DNA of 36,845 nucleotides from Blastocladiella britannica (taxonomy: Eukaryota; Blastocladiomycota; Blastocladiomycetes; Blastocladiales; Blastocladiaceae). The notes beneath the pieces were generated by a model. It was not told the origin of the DNA. It made no database searches and saw nothing but the letters and a program-made list of their open reading frames with translations. This document shows positions 23,735 to 32,031 of this stretch, in pieces. A program made the translations under genes and the position numbers. Each line of letters opens with the position of its first letter. Position 1 is the stretch's first letter. Location: positions 1 to 36,845 of the forward strand of contig MU624639.1 in the NCBI GenBank assembly GCA_025349905.2, given 5' to 3'.

Positions 23735-25549
23735 TTAACAAAATTCTACCTTGAGATCCTCCTCCCCATCCTCGAACGCTCTGTATCCGCCCTCGGGCGG
23801 CGGTAACCCACCGCTGGTCAAGGTCATGTTTTTGCTCAAGCACAGACCGCGCACTCGGCCCTCGCGAAATGCGGTGGGGCCCGCCAGCAAGTCTGCGTAG
23901 TTTGAGAGATCGCCCCGCCATTTGCACGGCAGCGACGAGGCCCACCATTCGAGCGCGGTCGGGAACATGCGCACCGTCGACATGGCCGCCAGCTCCACGG
24001 CGCGGTGCGAGAACTTGAGCGGCAGACCCGATCGCAGCCACCACTCGAGCACGCGTAAGCGTCCGTAAAGGCATGCTCGGTGCAGAGCATGTTCCGTATA
24101 CGGAAGATCCGCGGTCGACAGGCCTTGAGTGCGCGTGTAATATGCCACCCACCACTCGAGAATCGCCGGATCATTGGCGTAGTCCATGTATCGTGAGGAG
24201 ATGGGAAGGTGACCCTTTTCGGCAGCCGATACACTCCAGCCAAGCATGGCAATACGGTCCGCAGCTTTACCGGAGCCGCGCACCACCGACGCCTCCAGGA
24301 GCATTTGCTCCGACACGGAAAATGCGAATCCGCTGTCCCGCCACCACTCGAGCAGGTCATAGCGCGCATTGCGCACCCCAGTGCACAGCGCCGCGTCCGA
24401 GAACTTGAGAGGGAGTCCGCTCTGCTTCCACCAGTCGAGCACCGCGCACGAACCAGCATCGTCCATGGCGCGGGAACTGTACACGAGCGACAGTGGAGGA
24501 GAGGCGGCGCTGGTCTCTGCCGCCCACCACGACAGTAAATTGGCGTGGCCCGCCACCGATGCATTGTCGAGCAGGTTGGTGACGAGCGGAAGCCACGGCC
24601 ACTGGTCCACTGGCCGCGCACGGTGCAGACCAGCGATCCACTGCAGCAACCGCACATTGCCGGCGGCGCACGCCCACTCGAACAGCGCCGCATCGAGCGC
24701 ATCGGCAGAGAGGTTTAACTGGCCGCCCGGAAACGCGGCGGGTACTTCGGCCGCGTGGGCTCGCCACCACTGGACCAGGGGCAAGTCGCCGACCTCCACC
24801 GCGCCTTGGATTAGCAACAAAAGCGAAAAATTGTTATCAGCGAGCCCCGCTGGGAGCGGAATCCCGTCGCCAGCACCGCCGGTCTGCAGTGGGAACCCCT
24901 GCGCCGATCTTGGGCCTAACGCGCGGGCATGGGCAAACCACCACTGGAGTACAGGCAAGTTTGTTCCGCACTTTTGCAGCACGGCGCCAAGCCAAAAGTG
25001 ATGCTCGTTAACATCTGCTCCGGACTCGTCGAGCCACCAGTCCAGCGCGTCTACATGTTCGCCGATGCTCGCGAGCGTCAGGCATAGGGTGGGAGGGAGC
25101 GGGAACGGCGCAGGTGGTTTGACACGACGGTCGCGCTGTGCGGCGTACCACCGCAAAAGGTCTATGTGCCCCCATCGCGACGCGGCCTGGAGAACCGTCT
25201 TGGGGTCAAAGTCCACGCCGGGCAATGGCTGCAGCCCGAGCTCTTTTCGTCGCGCCAGAATTTCGACGCGGCCCGAGACGGCAACCGCCGAGACTCGGCA
25301 GTGTGGCAGGTAAAGGATCGCGACGCGCGCGACCGGGTGCAGGCCAGAGAGCACATGGAGCAGCGCCAGCATGTGGGCGGTGGCGGTCGAGTTGGGTGCT
25401 GCCTCGGCGGCCACGGCGGCAGCGGCATAGGTCAGAATTTGCTCGTGGAGTTCAAATGGAAGCACGACGGCGGTGTGGTCCTTGTCGTCCGTGCCATATG
25501 GCTCGGGCACAGTATCAATACCAGTCATTTTTTTTATTAGCGGCGACAT
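23735..25549 (-). CDS. LxWW-repeat (ankyrin-like) protein with F-box-like start
   Basis: An intronless frame of 604 residues (597 if Met at 25528 is used). Residues ~28-45 (VVLPFELHEQILTYAA) resemble the first helix of an F-box. From ~120 on, about a dozen units of ~30-45 residues repeat the core LxWW (LDWWLDESGAD, LQWWFAH, VQWWRAH, LLSWWAAE, LDWWKQSGLPLKFSDAAL, LEWWRDSGFAFS, LEWWLRSGLPLKFSHRAV). The helix-turn-helix rhythm and the GLPL / GAD endings are ankyrin-like, with a Trp pair in the second helix. Such proteins are large families in zoosporic fungi and amoebal viruses. A role as substrate adaptor for ubiquitin ligase is inference from the F-box-like start. The C-terminal ~70 residues lack repeats. 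It is convergent with receptor A, with 19 bp between stops. Confidence 0.75.
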   Translation of the reverse strand: MSPLIKKMTGIDTVPEPYGTDDKDHTAVVLPFELHEQILTYAAAAVAAEAAPNSTATAHMLALLHVLSGLHPVARVAILYLPHCRVSAVAVSGRVEILARRKELGLQPLPGVDFDPKTVLQAASRWGHIDLLRWYAAQRDRRVKPPAPFPLPPTLCLTLASIGEHVDALDWWLDESGADVNEHHFWLGAVLQKCGTNLPVLQWWFAHARALGPRSAQGFPLQTGGAGDGIPLPAGLADNNFSLLLLIQGAVEVGDLPLVQWWRAHAAEVPAAFPGGQLNLSADALDAALFEWACAAGNVRLLQWIAGLHRARPVDQWPWLPLVTNLLDNASVAGHANLLSWWAAETSAASPPLSLVYSSRAMDDAGSCAVLDWWKQSGLPLKFSDAALCTGVRNARYDLLEWWRDSGFAFSVSEQMLLEASVVRGSGKAADRIAMLGWSVSAAEKGHLPISSRYMDYANDPAILEWWVAYYTRTQGLSTADLPYTEHALHRACLYGRLRVLEWWLRSGLPLKFSHRAVELAAMSTVRMFPTALEWWASSLPCKWRGDLSNYADLLAGPTAFREGRVRGLCLSKNMTLTSGGLPPPEGGYRAFEDGEEDLKVEFC

Positions 25550-25614
25550 TGGAAAGAGCGACTCAATTTCCCATCGCCAATTTCACATCGTCTCTCATTT
25601 CACATCTGATTCGA

Positions 25615-27880
25615 ATGAGCATGAACCGACCCGCGTCCGCCTCGCGCAAAGGCCGTGCGGCCTCGGCCTCGTCCGCGTCCCCCTCCGTCACTTCTGAAGC
25701 CGATCCGCCCTCATCGCTGGGAGGCATTGGCGGCATGTCCTCTCCCCCGAAACCCACCATGGTATCTCCTGATCCCGATCTCGAGTATGCAAAGACGGTT
25801 GAGCGGCAACTGAATCGCGCCATGTCCACACGCACTCGTACCCGGATCGAATCACAGGATGCGCGCATGGCCCGCAAAATTCAAGCCCAGCTGGGCGGTA
25901 CTGCTGCCGCACCGCCAGGTGGAAGTACTTTTGGCCCCGGTCACGACAGCGATACCCATGACGGTGTCGACGATGACGATGATAATGTGCTCATTGCCGA
26001 CCACGACGAAGTGGTAGACGATGACGAGGACCCGCTCTCACTTGATCCCGACGACGAAGTGGACGCCTCGGAACTTACTGATCCTGCCGTGAACCGCCCC
26101 ATCACCGCTCACACCAAGCAACAGCTTGACGATGACGAGTCGGTTGCGCGCCAGATGCAGATTGAGATGCTGTATGACCTGCATGGGTCTTCCAGCAAGC
26201 AGAAATCGGGCAATGTCGGGCCCAATGGTCTCGGCGGGCCAGGTGGTCTGTCGCCCGGATTGCAGGCTGGTTCGTCGTCCCCACCCGCGGTCCAGGGATC
26301 GGCCGGGTCGCTCCTGAAGGAGGGCAACGCGCACGACGATCTCTCTGTGACGGGTAAAGGCTTATTTGGCTCGTCCACCGCCGGATCCAATTTTGGCGGC
26401 ACCACTTCGCCCATGCCGTCGAGCCTGGCGGGTGCGCAGCGTGTCGGGCTTGGCAATGAGTTTCCCTCAAACTCGGCCAACATGAACATGGGGTTGACCA
26501 CCAGTGGCGGCGCTGGAGGTGGTGGCCCCGGAGCCACCTCTTTGATGGCGTCGTCCGTTTCTGCCCGCGGCGGACCGAGCCTGGGAAGCAGCATGAATGG
26601 TGGTGGTGGGCTCCGGCGGTCACCCGTCCGAGATCTCGACGACGATGAGCAACCGTCCGAGTATTCACACCTTGACTCTGAGCGCGAGCACAACATGATG
26701 CTGGTACTGCGTGTTTTATTTTTTTTAGAGTCATTTTACATGTATTGACGAGCACTGTGCCATGCCTAACAGTCGGGCGAAGCATCGCCCTCCCCAGAGT
26801 ACGTACCATGTGGACTTACACCTTAACACAACGCTCACCTAACTTTTGGAATCAAATAGACCGCCACTGAGCTCGAGCGACCTCGACTCGTTGTTTGCGT
26901 ACATTACCCAGTTCAAGCCAGAGCAAATTGACCTCGAGCCAGCCCTCAAGCCGTTCCTTCCGGACTACATTCCCGCGATCGGGGACTTGGAGGCCATGAT
27001 CAAGATCCCACCTCCGGGCCCACCCAGCATTGCATCCACGACCACCATCCCGCGCCCGGGTCCCGATGGAACACCCGCCATTGCCCCAGCCACCGACCTG
27101 TCATTTTATCACGATCTTGGCATTACATTGCTGGACGAACCGGCAGCCAAGCAGTCGGATCCGGCAGTCCTGCACTACCAGCTCAAGGCGCTGGCCAAGA
27201 CCGCCGGGGGTGGTAGTGGCAGCGGTGGTGGCGCTTCCGGTAGCGTTGGCACCCGCGATATCGCCGAGGTGGATGCGCTCTCGGGCACCGGGCTCGTGCA
27301 TGCGATCGACCCGGAAGAGACGCCAGGCAAACTCGACGACTGGATTGCGTCGACCGCGTCGGCCGACTGGGCGGCCACACGCACCGCCGCCGCACCCGTG
27401 GCCCGCGGTAAATTTCCGCCGATCGAGAAGCTAATGCAGGCGTGGGATGTGGACGAGAGCGGCGACCGGGCCGCGTCACCGTCCTCGGCACCATTGGCGT
27501 TTACGACCGAGCATGTGGATGCGCTTACACGTATCGTGGATCCGGACTTGGGACTCGGCGCCATTGGATTGCTGGACGTGCCGCTGGCCGACGCGATGCG
27601 GCTCGCGTGTGCGGTCTTTCAGATTCCCGTGTACGAGACAATTCCGGCATCGGCGGGACGAAATGCTGGCAACAAGTCGTCTCCGGCGCCGTCCATGTCG
27701 CGTGGGCTCATTGACGCCGCGCACTGTCTTGTGGAGGTGTACGCCGGGTTTGCGGCATCGCAGCATTTCAACAACCCGAATGCCGGACCCTGTGGCAATA
27801 GCGGGAATGGATCAGGGTCGAACTTTAGCATGGACATGACGGGGCTGGAGCGAGAACCGGGATACGGGGCGGAGTGGTGA
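25615..27880 (+). CDS. IFT46: intraflagellar transport protein 46
   Basis: IFT-B complex subunit needed for flagellar assembly and, in Chlamydomonas, outer dynein arm transport. Three exons (25615-26703, 26773-26798, 26860-27880) give 711 residues. The conserved core starts at ~375: LFAYITQFKPEQIDLEPALK then FLPDYIPAIGDLEAMIK, then LLDEPAAKQSDPAVL, LDDWIAS, PPIEKLMQAW and QIPVY, ending EVYAGFAASQHFNN. These match animal and algal IFT46 in order. The ~365-residue N-terminal part is low-complexity: Ser/Ala-rich, Asp-rich (DDDDD), then Gly/Pro/Ser, much longer than in other IFT46 proteins. Exon 2 is 26 nt. The N-terminus carries RQLNRAM...RMARKIQAQL helices of unknown role. It is followed in tandem, 128 bp on, by the MORN3-like gene. 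Confidence 0.92.
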
Positions 27881-28008
27881 TTGCAAAAATGAACAGCTCA
27901 CTCAGATTGGACTTCGAATTTTTTCCTCAATTTTTTTCTTTTTCTCTTTTGGCGATTAAAATTACGCCAATTATAGATCCCAAATACATAAACCCTGAAT
28001 ACAATACA

Positions 28009-29159
28009 ATGCCCGAGCGCCCGATCCATGCCTCGCTCCCCTCCCCACCCCCGCCTGCAGCACGGGTGGCCAAAACCTGGCACGAGCGGGACGAATGGAG
28101 CAAGAAATCCGGGCGGCATGCTCCCGTCCACTTTATGAATGGTGATATATACACGGGCGAGTGGCACAATAACCTGCGTCATGGTGCGTGCGAGGATCCT
28201 ATACTTTATTTTTGCATTTCATTCGCTGATTCTTCTCTGGAATATGAATAGGACGAGGGATCCATGCATGCAAGGATCATTCGTACGTGTACGAGGGCCA
28301 GTGGGTCAGCGACAAGCGGTGCGGTTACGGCACGCTCTCGATCCCAGTGGGAGCGGGTCTCCCATTGCCGGGACCACCTGGAAAGACAATGTCGGCGAAG
28401 AGGAATGGCTCATCATCGGGTAGCGGCGCCGCTACTGCCGCCCGTTTATTGGCACATCACCCTGAAACACACCACACGGTCCACAGCGCACGTGGGCCAG
28501 TGTCGATGCGCAAAGTGTATGCCGGCGATTGGGCGGGCGACCAGCGCTGCGGGGTTGGCACGGCATATTACGCGGACGGCGGCCGCTACGAGGGCCAATG
28601 GAAGGACAATGTGCGGTGTGGGTGGGGCACTATGTATTATCCGGATGGTGCGCGGTACGACGGCGAATGGCGTGCCGATATGCGGCATGGTCAAGGGATT
28701 CTGCTGCTCGGTTCGTTGTCTCCCATGCTTGCTTCCAACTCCAAGAGCACACACGTCATTGACACAAAATGAATGATACAGCCAACCACGACCGCTACGA
28801 GGGCATCTTTGTCAATGACTTGAAGGAGGGCCCGGGCAAGTTTTTCTTCAAGCAGCGCCGCCAAGTGTACGAGGGAGAGTGGAGCACTGACATGCCCAAA
28901 TGCGGCACGATCCATGATCTGGAGGCGCGGGCATTCCATCCGCCAGCAGGCATGGTCTCGGCCACGGCTGGTCGTTCTCGGATCCCTGTGGTACGTTTTA
29001 ACGCTTCCCATTTTTCAGATGTGACATTGACGATCATGTTAAAAGCTGGAACTCCAAGATCCTGATCGCGTTCTCTATGAACGGCGACAAGAGATCATGG
29101 AAGAGCGCGTAGAGAGGCTGCTTTGCCCAGGCGGCGACGGCGGCGAGGATGAGGAATGA
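28009..29159 (+). CDS. MORN3: MORN-repeat protein, MORN3-like
   Basis: Four exons (28009-28183, 28252-28710, 28782-28990, 29046-29159) give 318 residues. MORN units are clear: GDIYTGEWHNNLRHGRG, YVYEGQWVSDKRCGYGTL, YAGDWAGDQRCGVGTAYY, RYEGQWKDNVRCGWGTMYY, RYDGEWRADMRHGQGILLL, RYEGIFVNDLKEGPGKFFF, YEGEWSTDMPKCGTIHD. The tail RIPVLELQDPDRVLYERR matches the IPxxxxLDPDxVL tail of animal MORN3, a flagellar/acrosomal protein. A ~45-residue Gly/Ser/His insert sits after unit 2. MORN3 is usually ~240 residues. Lying 128 bp after IFT46 on the same strand, it fits a ciliary role. Some vertebrate work links MORN3 to other partners, so the exact function here is inference. The stop is 46 bp from that of the convergent SSZ1 gene. 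Confidence 0.87.
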
Positions 29160-29205
29160 ATAGAGTTGAAGGTAATGTATTAGCGTATTTTTTGATTTTT
29201 GGGAT

Positions 29206-31129
29206 TTAAAGATCCAGACCGACGTGCACCTTGTGGCCAGTGCCCTTCTCGATACCGGTAGCCGAGACGTGCAGCTTGCCGGCCTCAGCAACGGTGAACA
29301 CCAGCTCAACCTTGTCAAAGGACTTGCCGTCAGTGGCCACCACGGGCAGCTCGCCGAGAAGCGTGCCCTTGTACAGCGGCACGTCCTCCTCCTCGTCGTC
29401 CTCGTCCTCGTCGCCCTCGGGCAGCGGGTGCAGCTCGCGTGCCTCGGCAATCTTGACCAGAATGCGCGCCGCGTCCACGTCGTTCACCGCCACCGCGTGC
29501 TTGACGGGGATGGCCGTGTCGCGGGGGATCACGGTGACAAAGTGGCCCTGGGCATCGAGCACGCCAAGCGCGTGCTTCAAGTGGGGCACAACCGCCTCGC
29601 GGTCGGCGTGCTCGGCGCCGTGCGACGAGTGGTGGTTGGCGGGCTGCAGGGCGTGGATGGCCGCGCCGTACGCGACCGCCTCGTCCGGGTCCACCTCGGT
29701 CTCAATGGTCGCGCGGCCAAACTTGTCGGCCAGCATCCGCTGCACAAACGGAGTGAACCCGAGCCCGCCCAGCACCAGCACGTGGTCCACCTCGTCCACG
29801 TCCACGTTCTGCGCGTCAAAGAACGCGTCGAGCTCCTCGTTGAGCGCCTTCTTCCACTTGGCCGCCAGCATCTCAAACCGCGACCGGTTGATCACCGACA
29901 CGTAGTCAATGCCCTCAAAGAACGACTCGACATGGCAGTTGGCAGTGGTGGCCTGCGACAACACCTTGCGAGTCGTCTCGCACGCCACACGCAGCTTCTC
30001 GGCCGCCTTCTTGTTGGCCATCGGGTTCACGTCGCCGTTGCGCTTGGCGAAATCGGCGGCAAAGTGGCCGGCGAGCGCCTCGTCCAGGGCAGTACCGCCA
30101 ACGGCCACGGTGGTGTGGGCAATGGGCGAGAACAGACCGGCAAACACGTTAAGCAGCGTGATGGTGGTCTGGGTGGCGCCAGCATCGAGAGCCACCACCA
30201 AGCCGTTGCAGCCGTGAGCCGAGTTGGTGCGCTTGTAGTGCTCAAACGCCAGAGCAGCGGCCACGGGCTCGGGAATCAGCGACGTGACGGACATGCCGGC
30301 GTCGGCGGCGGCAGCCACCAGGGCCTCTTGCTGCGCGACCGTGAAGTCGGTCGGGTACGACAGAACGCAGCTGCCGACGGGCGAGCCAGTGTACGACTCT
30401 GCCGACTGCTTGAGCGTGCGCAGCAGCACCGCCGTAAGCGCCTGAGGGGTGTAGTGCACCTCGCGCACCTCCGGCTCGTCGTCCTCCTTGGCGTGGTCCG
30501 AGTGAATGGCGGTGGTCAGCACAAACTCGACCTCACCAGCCTCGTTTTGCTCGATCGGGACGACCGAGGTGGCGGCGGCGGCCTTGACCTTGGCGTCGTT
30601 GAAGCTGTGTTTTTGTTGGTATTTAATGCAGTCTCATGTTGATCCATTTAGCAAGAAGCATACCCAAGGCCAATCAGAGGCACAAAGCGGCGGGCAGTGC
30701 CAGACAAGTTACGGATCATCTGGGCCTTGGCGGCAGTGCCTGCAATCTAATTTTTTTTTTTTTTACCATGTACGTTGCATATGGTGGTCAGTCTTGGGCA
30801 CAACCTTCAAAAGGAAAAAAACAAACCTCCTCAGTGCCTGCAATCGCCACTACGGCGGGGATCTGACGCTCGCCATCCTCGTTGGCAATGACCTCGCCGC
30901 GCTGGCCGGCCTCGGTGGGCAGCAGCGTGAACGTGGCATACTCGGAGCCGAGCGAGAAGGCGACAGTGATCGCGGTCTTGGCCTCAACATCGGCCGCGGT
31001 CGACGCGTCCGGAGCCGGGGTGCCCGAGCGCGACGATGGGTTCGACGTCTTGGGCGAGTTGGTGCTGGCGGCCGGCTTCTTGGCGGCGGGCTTCTTGCCT
31101 GCGGACTTGGCGTTGCGCTTGGGGGGCAT
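29206..31129 (-). CDS. SSZ1: ribosome-associated Hsp70-like chaperone Ssz1
   Basis: Atypical Hsp70 that pairs with the J-protein zuotin in the ribosome-associated complex and assists folding of nascent chains in the cytosol. Three exons (30827-31129, 30664-30746, 29206-30604) give 594 residues (yeast Ssz1: 538). The first ~45 residues are Lys/Ala/Pro-rich ([10 protein letters not shown]) and probably ribosome- or RNA-facing. The ATPase fold follows: [77 protein letters not shown] and [14 protein letters not shown]. The linker and short C-terminal domain have an acidic insert ([12 protein letters not shown]). The usual Hsp70 nucleotide motifs are diverged, as in Ssz1, and the substrate-binding domain is truncated. 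Intron 1 is flanked by a 14-nt direct repeat. It is divergent from mitochondrial uL13m over 139 bp. Confidence 0.88.
30734..30845 (-). repeat. 14-nt direct repeat flanking SSZ1 intron 1
   Basis: The string GATTGCAGGCACTG occurs twice on the minus strand, at 30832-30845 (end of exon 1) and 30734-30747 (last base of the intron plus start of exon 2). The copies are 98 bp apart and enclose the 80-bp intron 30747-30826. The pattern resembles a target-site duplication left by intron gain. Confidence 0.8.
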
Positions 31130-31268
31130 GGTTGGTAATAAATATAAGGGTTTGTACACTGGGCAGCAGGCGGCGGGAGGTTGGCCACGCGTGCAGCAGC
31201 CGGGTTTGTTGATTTCGATTTACACGTGGGCTGTCGCTCCTAAGAAAAAATTATTCACAAACACCATA
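31130..31268. promoter_or_regulatory. divergent promoter, SSZ1 / mitochondrial uL13m
   Basis: These 139 bp separate the two start codons, so both promoters lie here. A TAAATATAA-like stretch (about 31138-31146) sits just upstream of the SSZ1 ATG. The plus side is A-rich before 31269. Confidence 0.45.
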
Positions 31269-31896
31269 ATGTCGCAGGCCGTCGGCAACACCGCCATCGC
31301 ATACGCACGCGTCTGGCACGAGATCTCGGTGCAGGGCAAAGTTCTGGGCCGCGTTGCACCCGAAATCGCCAAGATTCTCATGGGCAAGAACAAGCCCATC
31401 TACGACCCTGCTGGTGTGTACTTGCAACGTCCTATGCATTGGAATGATGTATTCATCAAATAATGGAACACAGCCGACTGCGGCGACTACGTGGTGGTCA
31501 CGAACGCGTCGCAGGTGCACGTTACCGGCAACAAGGCACAACAAAAGCTGTATCGGTACCACACGGGCCACATTGGCGGCCTGAAGGAGGTTCCATTCCA
31601 AACCATGCTGGACAAGAAGCCTGAGCAGGTTCTCTATATCTCCATTGCTCATTTTTGACAATTGCCGACTGACAACAATATACCACCAGGTGATTCGCCT
31701 CGCCGTCAGCGGCATGCTGCCAAAGAACCGCCTTCGCGACGATCGTCTCTCCCGACTCTTGATCTTTGCGGGAGCAGGACACCCGTACACGGCCAACATT
31801 GCCAAATCCTACGTGTCGCGCGAGCAATTCGCATCCGTCCTGCCATTTGCTCCGCGGTTGCCGCCGGCAAAGGCCGATGCTTCGCTGCGGGTTTGA
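31269..31896 (+). CDS. MRPL13: mitochondrial large-subunit ribosomal protein uL13m
   Basis: Three exons (31269-31413, 31474-31628, 31690-31896) give 168 residues, close to yeast MRPL23 (uL13m). Features in order: [20 protein letters not shown], then [18 protein letters not shown] (the bacterial L13 KxxYxPxxDxGDxVVV motif), [20 protein letters not shown], and [18 protein letters not shown] followed by [12 protein letters not shown]. There is no separate long presequence, as is usual for uL13m. The intron after DPA starts gtgtgt and the next gttctc. Identification by family is secure; mitochondrial rather than cytosolic because cytosolic uL13 (L13a) is longer and lacks these motifs. Confidence 0.92.
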
Positions 31897-32031
31897 GCCT
31901 TTTTTTTTTTTTTTGAAATCGTATTCCATTTATTGTACTCTATTGTCTCTTGTTGTTCTTGTTGTGGGCACTACGTCTTCTCATATACGCCGTTCTTGAA
32001 ATGGCAAATCAATGAGAGCATTATATTGATG

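Noticed and set aside
29224..30642. 472-codon open frame on the plus strand
   Set aside because: Antisense shadow of SSZ1 exon 3; same bias and no recognisable domain.
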